DNA from: an uncultured Sutterella sp.
GTDB taxonomy: Bacteria; Pseudomonadota; Gammaproteobacteria; Burkholderiales; Burkholderiaceae_F
Assembly (NCBI GenBank): GCA_949282745.1
Contig: CASDQM010000047.1
Span: 248,001 to 312,000, forward strand
DNA length: 64,000 nucleotides
Reading direction: 5' to 3'
How positions within the stretch are numbered: the stretch's first letter is position 1; every line of letters begins with the position of its first letter. Shown here piece by piece: positions 34,371-43,467 of the stretch. The position numbers and the translations under genes are program-made. Under the pieces are notes generated by a model. It was not told where the DNA came from. It saw only the letters and a program-made list of their open reading frames with translations, and did not search any database.

Positions 34371-36419
34371 ATGAGTTACTTCCAAACTGAAAACCTCCGT
34401 ACTCTAGCCCTGGTAGGGCACGGCTCCTGCGGCAAGACCACCCTCATCGAAGCCATGCTCTACCGCAGCGGCATGATTCCCGAACCCGGCACGGTCGAAC
34501 GCGGGAACACGATGTGCGACAACGACGCCCTGGAAAAGGAAGTCGGACACTCCATCCGCCTGGCGGTCGCCCACATCGACACGGCCATGCCGAACCTCAC
34601 CCCCGTGCGCATTCACGTGCTCGACACCCCGGGGTACCCCGACTACATCGGCCAGGACCTCTCGGCGCTCGACGCCGTCAAGTCCGTCGCCGCCGTGATC
34701 GACGCCACCAAGGGCGTGGACCTCTTCACGCAGCGCATGATGGAAATGGCGGCCGAACGCAAGCTCTGCCGCATGATCGTCGTCAACAAGTTCGACGTCC
34801 CCGAAGCCAACCTCGAAGAACTTCTCGCCGAAATGCAGGTGATCTGGGGTCCGGGCGTCCTTCCGATCAACCTTCCCACGCAGAACCACGCGCACGTCAT
34901 CGACTGCTTCGAACGTGAAGAAGGCGAATCCGACATCATGAGCGTCGCCGACGTGCACCGCGCCTTCATCGAACGCATCGTGGAAGAAGACGACGAACAG
35001 CTCGAACGCTATCTCGAACAGGGCTCCGTCGACCCGCGCACGCTCCATCCGCTCATCACGAAGGCCCTTCGCGAAGGCCACATCATTCCGGTGTGCTTCG
35101 TGTCGGCCAAGAACCTCATCGGCATCCGCGACTTCATGAAGGTCATCATCCGTCACCTTCCGAGTCCGGCCGAAGCCAACGACGCGCTCTTCGTGCGCGG
35201 CGACGGCGAACCCTTCGCGACGAAGCCCGACAAGGACGCTCCCGTCATCGCGCAGGTCTTCAAGATCGTCAACGACCCGTACATCGGCAAGATCGGCGTC
35301 TTCCGCGTCCATCAGGGCCAGATCACGAAGGACTCCGTCCTCTACGTCGACGACAACAAGAAGCCCATCAAGATCGCTCACCCGCTGATTCTGCAGGGCA
35401 AGAACACGGCCGAAACCGACGTGCTCACCTCGGGCGACATCGGCGCCGCCGCGAAGATCGACGAACTGCGCTACGGTTCGGTTCTGCACAGCGATCCCGA
35501 CCACAGCGACGTGCGCATGCGTCCGATCCGCTTCCCGAAGCCGATGTTCGGCCTGGCCATCCGTCCGGCGCGCCGCGGCGACGAAAGCCGTCTCTCCGAC
35601 GCCCTCAACAAGATGCTCGCCGAAGACCCGACCATGGAAGTCGACCACGACGTGGTGCTCAATGAAACGGTCATCCGCGGGATCACGGAAATGCACGTGC
35701 GCTCGATTCTCGAACGCATGAAGCTGCACTTCAAGGTGGAAGTGGAAACGACGGCTCCGTCGATTCCGTACCGCGAAACCATCAGCCAGCCCGCCGAAGG
35801 TCACGCCCGCCACAAGAAGCAGACGGGCGGCGCCGGTCAGTTCGGCGAAGTCTATCTGCGCGTCGAACCGCTCGAACGCGGCAAGGGCTTCGAATTTGTC
35901 GACCAGGTCAAGGGCGGCGTGATTCCGTACAACCTGATCCCCGCCGTGGAAAAGGGCGTTCGCGAAGTGCTCGCCACCGGCTATCTCGCGGGCTATCCCC
36001 TGCAGGATCTGCGCGTGACGGTTTACGACGGCAAGCACCACCCCGTCGACTCGAAGGAAGTCGCCTTCGTGTCGGCCGGCCGCAAGGCCTTCCTTGACGC
36101 GCTCGCCAAGGCCGCGCCGCAGATTCTCGAACCGATCGTCCGCGTCGAAATCGTCGCGCCGGAAAGCTACATGGGCGACATCGCCGGCGACCTCGCGAGC
36201 CGCCGCGGTCAGGTTTCGGGCACCGACAGCCTGCCGGGCGGTCTGATGGAAATCACGGCCGTCGTCCCGCTCGCCGAGCTCGACGGCTACGCGACCCGCC
36301 TGCACGCCCTCACGCAGGGTTCGGGCTCCTGGAGCATGGAACTCGAGGACTACGCGCCGCTTCCCTATCAGAAGCAGCAGGAACTCGCCTCGAAGTACCA
36401 GCGTAAGGAAGAAGACTGA
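34371..36419 (+). CDS. Elongation factor G-like GTPase (EF-G paralogue)
   Basis: A 682-residue translational GTPase with the full EF-G domain series. The P-loop is GHGSCGKT (residues 16-23), not the AHIDAGKT of the main EF-G. G3 is DTPGYPDYIG and G4 is NKFD. The carboxyl half has domains III to V, including KKQTGGAGQFGEVYL and GSWSMELEDYAPLP. The start is the ATG at 34371 with GGGAGAAG upstream. It is not with rpsL, rpsG and tufA, so it is probably the second EF-G-like protein found in many proteobacteria. Whether it acts in translocation or recycling is unknown. Confidence 0.88.
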   Translation: MSYFQTENLRTLALVGHGSCGKTTLIEAMLYRSGMIPEPGTVERGNTMCDNDALEKEVGHSIRLAVAHIDTAMPNLTPVRIHVLDTPGYPDYIGQDLSALDAVKSVAAVIDATKGVDLFTQRMMEMAAERKLCRMIVVNKFDVPEANLEELLAEMQVIWGPGVLPINLPTQNHAHVIDCFEREEGESDIMSVADVHRAFIERIVEEDDEQLERYLEQGSVDPRTLHPLITKALREGHIIPVCFVSAKNLIGIRDFMKVIIRHLPSPAEANDALFVRGDGEPFATKPDKDAPVIAQVFKIVNDPYIGKIGVFRVHQGQITKDSVLYVDDNKKPIKIAHPLILQGKNTAETDVLTSGDIGAAAKIDELRYGSVLHSDPDHSDVRMRPIRFPKPMFGLAIRPARRGDESRLSDALNKMLAEDPTMEVDHDVVLNETVIRGITEMHVRSILERMKLHFKVEVETTAPSIPYRETISQPAEGHARHKKQTGGAGQFGEVYLRVEPLERGKGFEFVDQVKGGVIPYNLIPAVEKGVREVLATGYLAGYPLQDLRVTVYDGKHHPVDSKEVAFVSAGRKAFLDALAKAAPQILEPIVRVEIVAPESYMGDIAGDLASRRGQVSGTDSLPGGLMEITAVVPLAELDGYATRLHALTQGSGSWSMELEDYAPLPYQKQQELASKYQRKEED

Positions 36420-36434
36420 TTCTTCGTCCCTTTT

Positions 36435-36468
36435 CGGGCGTCCCTCTCTCGGGCGGGACGCCCGTTTT
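36435..36468 (+). terminator. Terminator after the EF-G-like gene
   Basis: A ten-pair stem CGGGCGTCCC/GGGACGCCCG followed by four T. Confidence 0.85.
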
Positions 36469-36534
36469 GTGTCTTTCGGCGCCGAATCGCCGTTTTCCCC
36501 GTCGTTCGCCCCCTACGGGAGGTCGTGCAGGACC

Positions 36535-36540
36535 TATAAT
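36535..36540 (+). promoter_or_regulatory. -10 element for the fmdB-type gene
   Basis: A consensus TATAAT 37 bases before the ATG at 36577. No good -35 is evident at 17 bases. Confidence 0.45.
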
Positions 36541-36576
36541 TTTCCTCCCGCTCTTTTTTCGAACGATTTAAAAGAA

Positions 36577-36804
36577 ATGCCCATTTACGCTTACAAGTGC
36601 ACCGCCTGCGGTTTCGAAAAGGATTACCTGCAGAAAATCAGCGATGCCCCCATCAAGACCTGCCCGCACTGCGGCCAGGACACGATGAAGAAGGAATTGT
36701 CCGCCCCCGGCTTCGAACTGAAGGGTTCCGGATGGGCCGCAACGGACTTCAACGGCGGTCACAAGGCGTTGCCCGCTTCGCACGTCAAGTCCGAGAAGAA
36801 ATAA
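36577..36804 (+). CDS. FmdB-family zinc ribbon protein
   Basis: A 75-residue protein with a CxxC pair at Cys8/Cys11 and a second at Cys29/Cys32, the FmdB/CxxC_CXXC_SSSS zinc ribbon. The amino terminus MPIYAYKC is nearly invariant in the family, which fixes the start at 36577. The tail is low-complexity and basic. The cellular role is not established, although the gene is very commonly found just before aspS in proteobacteria, as here. Confidence 0.9.
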   Translation: MPIYAYKCTACGFEKDYLQKISDAPIKTCPHCGQDTMKKELSAPGFELKGSGWAATDFNGGHKALPASHVKSEKK

Positions 36805-36839
36805 TCGGACAGCGAACCGCCCACAAAGGCGCTAAACTT

Positions 36840-36845
36840 TAGAAT
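36840..36845 (+). promoter_or_regulatory. Possible -10 element for aspS
   Basis: TAGAAT, 83 bases before aspS, similar to the -10 TAGAAT before rplY. No clear -35, so confidence is low. Confidence 0.3.
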
Positions 36846-36928
36846 TCATACGGTCGTTTCGCCGAACGTCCCCACGCTTCGCGCGATGTCGGAGAAACGG
36901 CGCACCAACTCAACTTGTCGGAGCTTTT

Positions 36929-38740
36929 ATGCGTACCGTTTACTCTGGTCTGGTAGACGAAAAATACATCGGCCAGACCGTGACCCTTTTCGGCTGGGCT
37001 CACCGTCGCCGCGACCACGGCGGCGTGATCTTCATTGACCTTCGCGACCGAGAAGGTCTCGTTCAGGTCGTCTGCGACCCGGACCGTCCCGAAGTGTTCG
37101 CTACGGCGGACAAGTGCCGCAATGAATACTGCCTCAAGGTCGTCGGCGTCGTTCGCGCCCGTCCCGAAGGCACGAAGAACGAAAACCTCATTTCGGGCGG
37201 CGTCGAAGTCCTCTGCCACGAACTGGAAATTCTCAATCCGTCGGTGACGCCCCCGTTCCACCTCGACGACGAGAACCTCTCCGAAACGACGCGCCTCACC
37301 TACCGCGTGCTCGACCTTCGCCGTCCGGCCATGCAGAAGAACCTGCGCATGCGCTACCGCGCCGCCATGGCCTTCCGCAAGTACCTCGACAAGCACGGCT
37401 TCATCGACATCGAAACGCCGATGCTGACGCGCTCCACCCCGGAAGGCGCCCGCGACTACCTCGTTCCCTCGCGCGTTCAGGACGGCTGCTTCTACGCTCT
37501 GCCGCAGTCCCCGCAGCTCTTCAAGCAGCTTTTGATGATCGCCGGCTTCGACCGCTATTACCAGATCGTCAAGTGCTTCCGCGACGAAGACTTGCGCGCC
37601 GACCGTCAGCCTGAATTCACGCAGGTGGATATTGAAACGTCCTTCCTCTCGATGGACGAAATCCGCGCGATCATGGAAGACCTCATCCGCACGGTCTTCA
37701 AGGAAGTGCTCGACGTCGACCTGATCAATCCCTTCCCCGTCATGCTCTACGACGAAGCGATGGCCCGCTACGGCTCCGACAAGCCCGACCTGCGCGTGCA
37801 CCTCGAACTCGTCGAAGTCACCGACGCTGTCATCAACTCGGCCTTCAAGGTCTTCTCGGGCGTCAAGTCGCTCCATAACGGCAAGGTCGTCGCCCTGCGC
37901 GTTCCCGGCGCCGCTTCGATGCCGCGCTCGGAAATCGACTCCTACACCGAATTCGTCAAGATCTACGGTGCCAAGGGTCTCGCCTACATCAAGGTCAACG
38001 AACTCGCCCGCGGCCGCGAAGGTCTGCAGAGCCCGATCGTCAAGAACCTCTCCGACGAAGAACTCCAGGCCATCCTCACCCGCACGGGCGCTCAGGACGG
38101 CGACGTCGTCTTCTTCGGCGCCGACAAGGCCAAGATCGTTTGGGACAGCCTCGGCGCCCTGCGCCTGAAGATCGGTCACTCCGAATTCGGCAAGACCCAC
38201 GGTCTCTACACGCCGGGCTGGCGTCCGCTCTGGGTCATCAACTTCCCGATGTTCGAATACTCGGAAGAAGAAGGCCGCTGGATGGCTTGCCACCACCCGT
38301 TCACGTCGCCGCTCGACGGTCATGAAGACCGCCTCATCTCCGATCCGGAACATGCCTACGCCAAGGCCTACGACATGGTCCTGAACGGTTGGGAAATCGG
38401 CGGCGGTTCGATCCGTATCCACCGCGAAGAAGTGCAGGAAAAGGTCTTCGAAGCCCTTCAGATCGGCAAGGAAGAAGCCCGCAACAAGTTCGGCTTCCTC
38501 CTCGACGCCCTGCAGTTCGGTGCGCCTCCGCACGGCGGCATCGCCTTCGGTCTCGACCGCATCGCCACGATGATGGCCGGCGCCGATTCGATCCGTGACG
38601 TCATCGCCTTCCCGAAGACCCAGCGCGCCCAGTGCCTGCTCACGCAGGCCCCGGCCCCGGTCGAAGAAAAGCAGCTGCGCGAACTCCACATCCGTTTGCG
38701 CAACGAACCCAAGAAGGCGCACGACATCGCCGGTCAATAA
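36929..38740 (+). CDS. aspS: Aspartyl-tRNA synthetase
   Basis: A class II synthetase of 603 residues charging tRNA-Asp. The amino-terminal OB fold binds the anticodon (residues 1 to about 105). Motif 2 is [18 protein letters not shown] and motif 3 is GIAFGLDRI. The bacterial GAD insertion lies between about 285 and 420. CGGAG is five bases before the ATG. Whether it is discriminating or also charges tRNA-Asn would depend on gatCAB and asnS elsewhere. A strong terminator follows. Confidence 0.97.
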   Translation: MRTVYSGLVDEKYIGQTVTLFGWAHRRRDHGGVIFIDLRDREGLVQVVCDPDRPEVFATADKCRNEYCLKVVGVVRARPEGTKNENLISGGVEVLCHELEILNPSVTPPFHLDDENLSETTRLTYRVLDLRRPAMQKNLRMRYRAAMAFRKYLDKHGFIDIETPMLTRSTPEGARDYLVPSRVQDGCFYALPQSPQLFKQLLMIAGFDRYYQIVKCFRDEDLRADRQPEFTQVDIETSFLSMDEIRAIMEDLIRTVFKEVLDVDLINPFPVMLYDEAMARYGSDKPDLRVHLELVEVTDAVINSAFKVFSGVKSLHNGKVVALRVPGAASMPRSEIDSYTEFVKIYGAKGLAYIKVNELARGREGLQSPIVKNLSDEELQAILTRTGAQDGDVVFFGADKAKIVWDSLGALRLKIGHSEFGKTHGLYTPGWRPLWVINFPMFEYSEEEGRWMACHHPFTSPLDGHEDRLISDPEHAYAKAYDMVLNGWEIGGGSIRIHREEVQEKVFEALQIGKEEARNKFGFLLDALQFGAPPHGGIAFGLDRIATMMAGADSIRDVIAFPKTQRAQCLLTQAPAPVEEKQLRELHIRLRNEPKKAHDIAGQ

Positions 38741-38761
38741 CCGATTGGGATTCGGTTTTCG

Positions 38762-38798
38762 ATCCCCGAAGGGCCCCCGCCCTTCGGGGATTTCTTTT
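38762..38798 (+). terminator. Terminator after aspS
   Basis: A 13-pair stem ATCCCCGAAGGGC/GCCCTTCGGGGAT with a CCCC loop, then TTCTTTT. Confidence 0.92.
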
Positions 38799-38857
38799 CC
38801 GCGAAACCGTCTTCGGTAGAATACGGTGAGGAAAACCGCTCTCTCCCGCTTTTTGCC

Positions 38858-41497
38858 ATGACGCCACAGGCTCTTCACTTTGCCCTTCATCCGCGCTCCG
38901 TCGCTTTGATAGGAGCGAGTCTGCAACCGCAGAGCAACGGCGTGAAGTTTTGGAACGCCCTGCAGCGCTCCGGCGTACGGCAACTGCACGCCGTCAATCC
39001 CAAGTACGAGCGCCTGGGAGAGGCCCCCTGTTACGCCCACGTCAAACAAATTCCCGGGCGCGTGGACCTGGCCTTCCTGGCCGTTCCCCCGAAGCGCATG
39101 CCGGCGGTCATCGCGGAACTTCCCCAAAAAAGCATCCGCTTCGCCCTCATCCCGATCACGGACGATCTGCACGCAAGCGACCGTCCCTGGCACGCCGCCG
39201 TCTCGGAAGCGGCGCGCAAGGCGGGCGTTCGCCTCATCGGTCCCGATTCGCTCGGTTTTGCGCATCCTTCCGAAGGCTGCAACCTCGGTCCCTGGGACGT
39301 GATGCCCCAGGCCGGAGGCGTCACGCTCCTCGCGCAGTCGGGGCTTCTCGCCACGGCGCTCATGGACGACCTCGCCAAGACGGGGGCGGGCATCCGCTCC
39401 GTCGTCGTAACCGGACTCGAACTCGACATCGGGATGCCGGAACTCCTGCGGTATTTCTCGCATGACCCCGGCACCAAGGTGATCACGCTCCACATCGAGG
39501 CCCTGCGCGATGCGTGCGCCTTTTACACGGCCCTTCGGTACGCCGCCAAGCGCAAGCCCGTCGTCGTGCTTCGCGCGGGCGAGGATCCGCGCTTCATCGC
39601 CGACCGTCTCGCAAGCTACAAATTCCACACGGCCGCGGGCCGGGACGACGCCTTCGACGCACTTCTCGAACGGGCGGGCGCCCACCGCGTGCGGGACGTC
39701 TCGGAATGCACCGCCGTCACGGCGGCCTTCCACTGCGGCCGCATCCCGAAGCGCAACCGACTCGGCGTCGTCGCCAACAGTTCCGCCTTCGCCGCGCTCG
39801 CTGCGGGCATCACCCACCCCGCCGGCGTGGATCTGCAGGGCTTCGCCCCCGCCACGATTCACGCCCTGCAATCGATCTTTCCCGGCGCCCAGCTTCCCGT
39901 CAATCCCGTGGACGCGGGGCTTCAGGCCAAGCCCGAACAAATGCAGGCGAGCGCCGAAGCGGTGCTGCGGGACCCCGAAATCGACGGCCTCCTCGTCGTC
40001 CTCGGACCCACGCTCTTTTCCACGCCGGCCGACACGATTCGAGCCGTCGCCAACGCCGCGCAACGAACGCCCAAGCCGGTTCTCCTCTCCTGGTCGGGGC
40101 ATCGCCACGACGCGGGCGTGGCCGGACTGCTCCCGGAACTCTCCCGCGCCCAGGTCATTGCGCTTCGCTCGTCGGCAAGCGCCGTGCAGGCCTTCGGCAC
40201 GCTCGCGCAGCACCGGCGCGCCACGATCGCCCGGCGCGAAGCGCCCGCACCGGGTCTGGACCGTCTTGACGTCCGCGCGGTCACTTCGGCGCGAAATCTT
40301 GTGAAAACGGCCCTCGAAGCGCACCGCTATCTTCTCGAACCCGACGAAGTGGAGGCGCTTCTCACGTTGGCGGAGCTCCCGCACGAACCCTCGCATCGGG
40401 CGAAAACGCTCGACGAAGCGCTCCGGCTCTTTCGCGAAATCGGCGCGCCCGTCGTTCTCAAGCGTCTCGGCCCCGGTCCGCTTCTCGAAGAGTCCGAGGC
40501 GACGCTTCTCGATTTGCGTACGGAAGAGGAAGTCCGACGGGCCTGGCAGGCCGTGATCGAAGAGGAACGCCGTTTCTTCGAAGGGGTGCTCGTCGAGCGC
40601 TTCGTCGCCCACGACGCCCGACGCGTCTACCGTCTGACGCTCGACACGGACAGCATTCTCGGCCCGATCCTCGAGGCGGGGGCGGGCGGCGTCGTCTACC
40701 GCGCGAAACCCGATCTCCGCACGGCGCTCGTGCCCGCGTCGCGACGCGACGCCGAAGCGCTTCTCACCCGGGCGCGTCTGCAGGACTCTGAAGCGAGCGT
40801 TGCGCTCGCGGGCATGCTCGAGCGCCTCGCCGATCTCGCCGAAGCCATTCCGGCCCTGCGCCGCATCGTGCTCGACCCGATCGTGGAGACCCCGAGGGGA
40901 ACCCTTGCGCTCTCGGCCTCGGTACACCTGCGCGAAGCGCCCGTCGAGTGCGACGCACGCGCCTCGCACCTCACCGTGGCGCCCTCGAGCCGCGTCGAGG
41001 AGGAATGGCCTGCGGGTGACAAGACGCTCACCCTGCGGGCGCTCCGGGAAAACGACTTCTTCCGGCTCGAAGCCTTTTTGGACCGTCTCTCCGACGAAAC
41101 GAAATATCTTCGCTTTCACACGAGGGCGCCCATCACGCAGGCGGTCGTCTCGGAGCTCACCCAGCTCAACTACGACCTGGAAAACGCCTGGGGGCTCTTT
41201 GAAGGCGACGAAATCCGGGCGGTGGTGCGCTGGTCGGCTGACGCCGACGGATCGTCGGCGGAATTCGGCGTGGTCGTCGAGGAGGACTTTCAGCGCCTCG
41301 GCCTCGCCTCGCGCCTCATGCGCCACATCGAAGCCGAAGCCTTCTCGCGCGGCATCGGGCGTCTGACCGGACTCGTCCTGCGCGAAAACACGGGCATGAA
41401 CCGCCTGATGACGAAGCTCGGCTACGCCGCCAACGAAAGCGACGAACCCGACTCGCTCGTCTGGAGCAAAACGCTTCGCTACAAAGATTTCTCCTGA
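38858..41497 (+). CDS. ADP-forming acyl-CoA synthetase-like / GNAT acetyltransferase fusion (Pat-like)
   Basis: An 879-residue fusion with the layout of Pat/YfiQ lysine acetyltransferases. The order is a CoA-binding domain (about 8-130), a succinyl-CoA ligase-like domain (about 150-450), an ATP-grasp domain (about 480-710) and a carboxyl GNAT domain (about 720-875). FHTAAGRDDAF (256-266) lines up with the SHTG-containing loop that holds the phospho-His in active ligases. EDFQRLGLASRLM is the acetyl-CoA motif of the GNAT part. Pat proteins acetylate and silence acyl-CoA synthetases. Synthetase activity of the first domains is uncertain. The gene stands behind its own short leader and is followed by a crotonase gene. 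Confidence 0.87.
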   Translation: MTPQALHFALHPRSVALIGASLQPQSNGVKFWNALQRSGVRQLHAVNPKYERLGEAPCYAHVKQIPGRVDLAFLAVPPKRMPAVIAELPQKSIRFALIPITDDLHASDRPWHAAVSEAARKAGVRLIGPDSLGFAHPSEGCNLGPWDVMPQAGGVTLLAQSGLLATALMDDLAKTGAGIRSVVVTGLELDIGMPELLRYFSHDPGTKVITLHIEALRDACAFYTALRYAAKRKPVVVLRAGEDPRFIADRLASYKFHTAAGRDDAFDALLERAGAHRVRDVSECTAVTAAFHCGRIPKRNRLGVVANSSAFAALAAGITHPAGVDLQGFAPATIHALQSIFPGAQLPVNPVDAGLQAKPEQMQASAEAVLRDPEIDGLLVVLGPTLFSTPADTIRAVANAAQRTPKPVLLSWSGHRHDAGVAGLLPELSRAQVIALRSSASAVQAFGTLAQHRRATIARREAPAPGLDRLDVRAVTSARNLVKTALEAHRYLLEPDEVEALLTLAELPHEPSHRAKTLDEALRLFREIGAPVVLKRLGPGPLLEESEATLLDLRTEEEVRRAWQAVIEEERRFFEGVLVERFVAHDARRVYRLTLDTDSILGPILEAGAGGVVYRAKPDLRTALVPASRRDAEALLTRARLQDSEASVALAGMLERLADLAEAIPALRRIVLDPIVETPRGTLALSASVHLREAPVECDARASHLTVAPSSRVEEEWPAGDKTLTLRALRENDFFRLEAFLDRLSDETKYLRFHTRAPITQAVVSELTQLNYDLENAWGLFEGDEIRAVVRWSADADGSSAEFGVVVEEDFQRLGLASRLMRHIEAEAFSRGIGRLTGLVLRENTGMNRLMTKLGYAANESDEPDSLVWSKTLRYKDFS

Positions 41498-41540
41498 AAT
41501 ATTCGCTAGGATAGCCTCCTCTTTATTGAAGGGATTTCCC

Positions 41541-42305
41541 ATGACCATTCGTTCGGAATTTGAATACGGCATTCTTCGCCTCACCATCGATCGTCCCGCC
41601 CAGCGCAACGCCTTCAACGCGGACATGTTCGATCAGCTCGCGGGCGAACTCGACGCCGCGCGCCAGAACGACAAGGTTCGCGTCGTCCTCCTCAAGGGGT
41701 CGACCGGCCTCTTCTCCGCGGGCGCCGACGTGCGCGAGTCGCTCAACGCCCCCGAAACGATCGACGCCGCAGCGGGCCGTCTCTTTGAAACCCTGCGCAG
41801 CTTCCCGAAGCCCATCGTGGCTGAAGTGGCGGGTCCCGCCGTGGGCGACGCCTTCACGATCCTTCTTTACTGCGACCTCGTTTACGCCTCCGACAAGGCG
41901 CTCTTTTCCGTCCCCTCCGTCGCGCTCGGCCGTACGCCCCGCTTCGGCACCGCCGCGCTCGTCTTCGGGTCGGCCGGCGCCGCCCGCGCCGCGGAAAAGC
42001 TTCTTCTGTGCGAACCCATTTCGGCCGATGACGCACTCGCCATGCGCCTCATCTCGGCGGTCGTCCCCGAGGACGACCTCGTGAAGGTGGTGGCCGCCAA
42101 GGTCGCCCGCCTCGCCGTGCTGCCGCCGCAGGCCGTCGCCGCCACGAAGAGCCTTCTGCGCGACGCCCGAAACGGCTGGCTCACCGCCCAGATTGAAAAC
42201 GAAGAGGCGGTCTATCGCCGTCAGGCGGCTTCGCCCGAAGCCAAGGAAGCGCTCTCCGCCTTCGTCGAAGGCCGCAAGCCGGTCTTCGCCGCGACGGAAG
42301 ATTGA
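41541..42305 (+). CDS. Crotonase-fold protein (enoyl-CoA hydratase/isomerase family) lacking catalytic Glu residues
   Basis: A 254-residue crotonase-superfamily protein. The oxyanion-hole segment LFSAGADVRES (about 58-67) is intact. However the first hydratase Glu is Thr106 in AVGDAFTILLYCD (where the family has GGGxE), and the second is Ser126 in VPSVALG (where it has PE-x-x-LG). Standard enoyl-CoA hydration is therefore unlikely. A thioesterase, isomerase, decarboxylase or non-catalytic role is open. The ATG at 41541 has AAGGG seven bases upstream. It follows the Pat-like gene by 43 bases, so both may act on acyl-CoA. Confidence 0.85.
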   Translation: MTIRSEFEYGILRLTIDRPAQRNAFNADMFDQLAGELDAARQNDKVRVVLLKGSTGLFSAGADVRESLNAPETIDAAAGRLFETLRSFPKPIVAEVAGPAVGDAFTILLYCDLVYASDKALFSVPSVALGRTPRFGTAALVFGSAGAARAAEKLLLCEPISADDALAMRLISAVVPEDDLVKVVAAKVARLAVLPPQAVAATKSLLRDARNGWLTAQIENEEAVYRRQAASPEAKEALSAFVEGRKPVFAATED

Positions 42306-42313
42306 TCCCGTTC

Positions 42314-42420
42314 GGTGCATTTCGCACCACGTCGGACGCACCAAAGAAGGGCATTCAACCCTCTCCTCTTTGGTGCGTTTTCACGACATTTCTTCATGAT
42401 GGCCTGCCCTGCAGGCCGTT
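42314..42420 (+). promoter_or_regulatory. Upstream region of the glt operon with inverted repeats
   Basis: GGTGC-ATTTC-GCACC at 42315-42329, then CGCACCAAAGA (42338-42348) / TCTTTGGTGCG (42368-42378) followed by TTTTC, then GGCCTGC/GCAGGCC at 42402-42418. The second repeat could be the terminator of the crotonase gene, the binding site of a sigma-54 activator, or both. The third looks like a terminator stem followed by GTTTTCATTTTT. Confidence 0.5.
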
Positions 42421-42427
42421 TTCATTT

Positions 42428-42444
42428 TTGGCACGTCCTTTGCT
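42428..42444 (+). promoter_or_regulatory. Sigma-54 (-24/-12) promoter of gltIJKL
   Basis: TTGGCACG-TCCT-TTGCT matches the YTGGCACG-N4-TTGCW consensus at every fixed base, with GG at 42430-42431 and GC at 42442-42443. Transcription would start near 42455, about 40 bases before the gltI ATG. It implies control by an enhancer-binding activator and by RpoN, whose gene is at 49395. Confidence 0.85.
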
Positions 42445-42496
42445 TTCATGAAAGACGAACCCTTTTCGCATCCCTTTTCTCTCGAGGTTCTCTTCC

Positions 42497-43387
42497 ATGA
42501 AAGTCTCCGCTCTCTTCCTGCCTCTGGCTCTTTGCTGCGTCGCCCTCAGCGCGGGAGCCGAAGATCTCTCGGGCACCCTTCTCAAGGTGAAGGAATCCGG
42601 CACCCTGACGCTCGGCTATCGCGAAAGCTCCGTCCCGTTCTCCTACCTCGACGCGGAAGGCAAGCCCGTCGGCTACGCCTTTGAAGTTTGCCGCGCCGTG
42701 GGCGAAAGCGTGAAGAAGCGCCTCAACATGCCGGACCTGAAGATCCGCTATCAGCCCGTCACCTCCGCCAACCGCATCCCCCTCATTCAGAACGGCACGG
42801 TCGACATCGAATGCGGCTCCACGACGAATTCCCTCGTTCGTCAGCGCCAGGCCGCCTTCGGGATCTCCTACTTCGGCATTCAGGTGAGCGCCGCCGTCAA
42901 CAAGAAGTCAGGCATCCGCTCCTTCAAGGACCTCGACGGCAAGAACGTGACCGTGACGGCCGGTACGACCTCCGTGGCGCTTCTCAAGGCCTTTGAAAAG
43001 AAGGAAGGCATCCGCACGCGTCTCCTTATGACGAAGGACTTCGCCGAATCCATGCAGCTCGTCGCCAACGGCCGGGCCGACGCCTTCATTCTCGACGACG
43101 TGCTCCTTGCCGGTCAGATCGCCAATCTGTCGAACCCCGACGACTTCATGATTCTCGACGCCTCGCTCAGCAAGGAACCCTACGGTCCGATGTTCCGCAA
43201 GGACGACCCGCAGTTCAAGGCGCTCGTGGACGAGACGATTCTCGAGATGATGCGCTCGGGCCGCCTCGCCGAACTCTACAAGACCTGGTTTGAAAAGCCG
43301 ATTCCGCCCAAGAACGTGAACCTCGCCTTCCCGATGAACCAAACGACGAAGGACCTCTTCGCCCATCCCAACAGCGACGGAATCTGA
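42497..43387 (+). CDS. gltI: Glutamate/aspartate-type ABC transporter substrate-binding protein
   Basis: A 296-residue periplasmic solute-binding protein of family 3. A signal peptide (about residues 1-22, cleaved near LSAGA) precedes GTLTLGYRESSVPFSYLD and DIECGSTTNSLVRQ, both typical of GltI-like glutamate/aspartate binders. The operon order SBP-permease-permease-ATPase matches gltIJKL. TTCC rather than a strong ribosome site precedes the ATG. The exact amino-acid preference is inferred from resemblance. Expression should depend on the sigma-54 promoter upstream. Confidence 0.92.
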   Translation: MKVSALFLPLALCCVALSAGAEDLSGTLLKVKESGTLTLGYRESSVPFSYLDAEGKPVGYAFEVCRAVGESVKKRLNMPDLKIRYQPVTSANRIPLIQNGTVDIECGSTTNSLVRQRQAAFGISYFGIQVSAAVNKKSGIRSFKDLDGKNVTVTAGTTSVALLKAFEKKEGIRTRLLMTKDFAESMQLVANGRADAFILDDVLLAGQIANLSNPDDFMILDASLSKEPYGPMFRKDDPQFKALVDETILEMMRSGRLAELYKTWFEKPIPPKNVNLAFPMNQTTKDLFAHPNSDGI

Positions 43388-43391
43388 CCGA

Positions 43392-43432
43392 AAGGAGGGG
43401 CGGGGATCCGGAAGACTCCGCCCCCTTCTTTT
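43392..43432 (+). terminator. Intercistronic hairpin between gltI and gltJ
   Basis: GGGGCGG pairs with CCGCCCC across a 14-base loop, followed by CTTCTTTT. It is a likely partial terminator or 3'-stabilising element that keeps the binding protein mRNA in excess over the permease. Confidence 0.65.
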
Positions 43433-43467
43433 CGCACCAATACAACAAATAAAAGGCAACGAACATC

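Noticed and set aside
36839-41626. A 1,595-codon open frame on the minus strand, antisense to aspS and the Pat-like gene
   Set aside because: It is a by-product of GC-rich third positions opposite two certain genes; its translation is low-complexity and arginine/glutamate/valine-rich with no domain.
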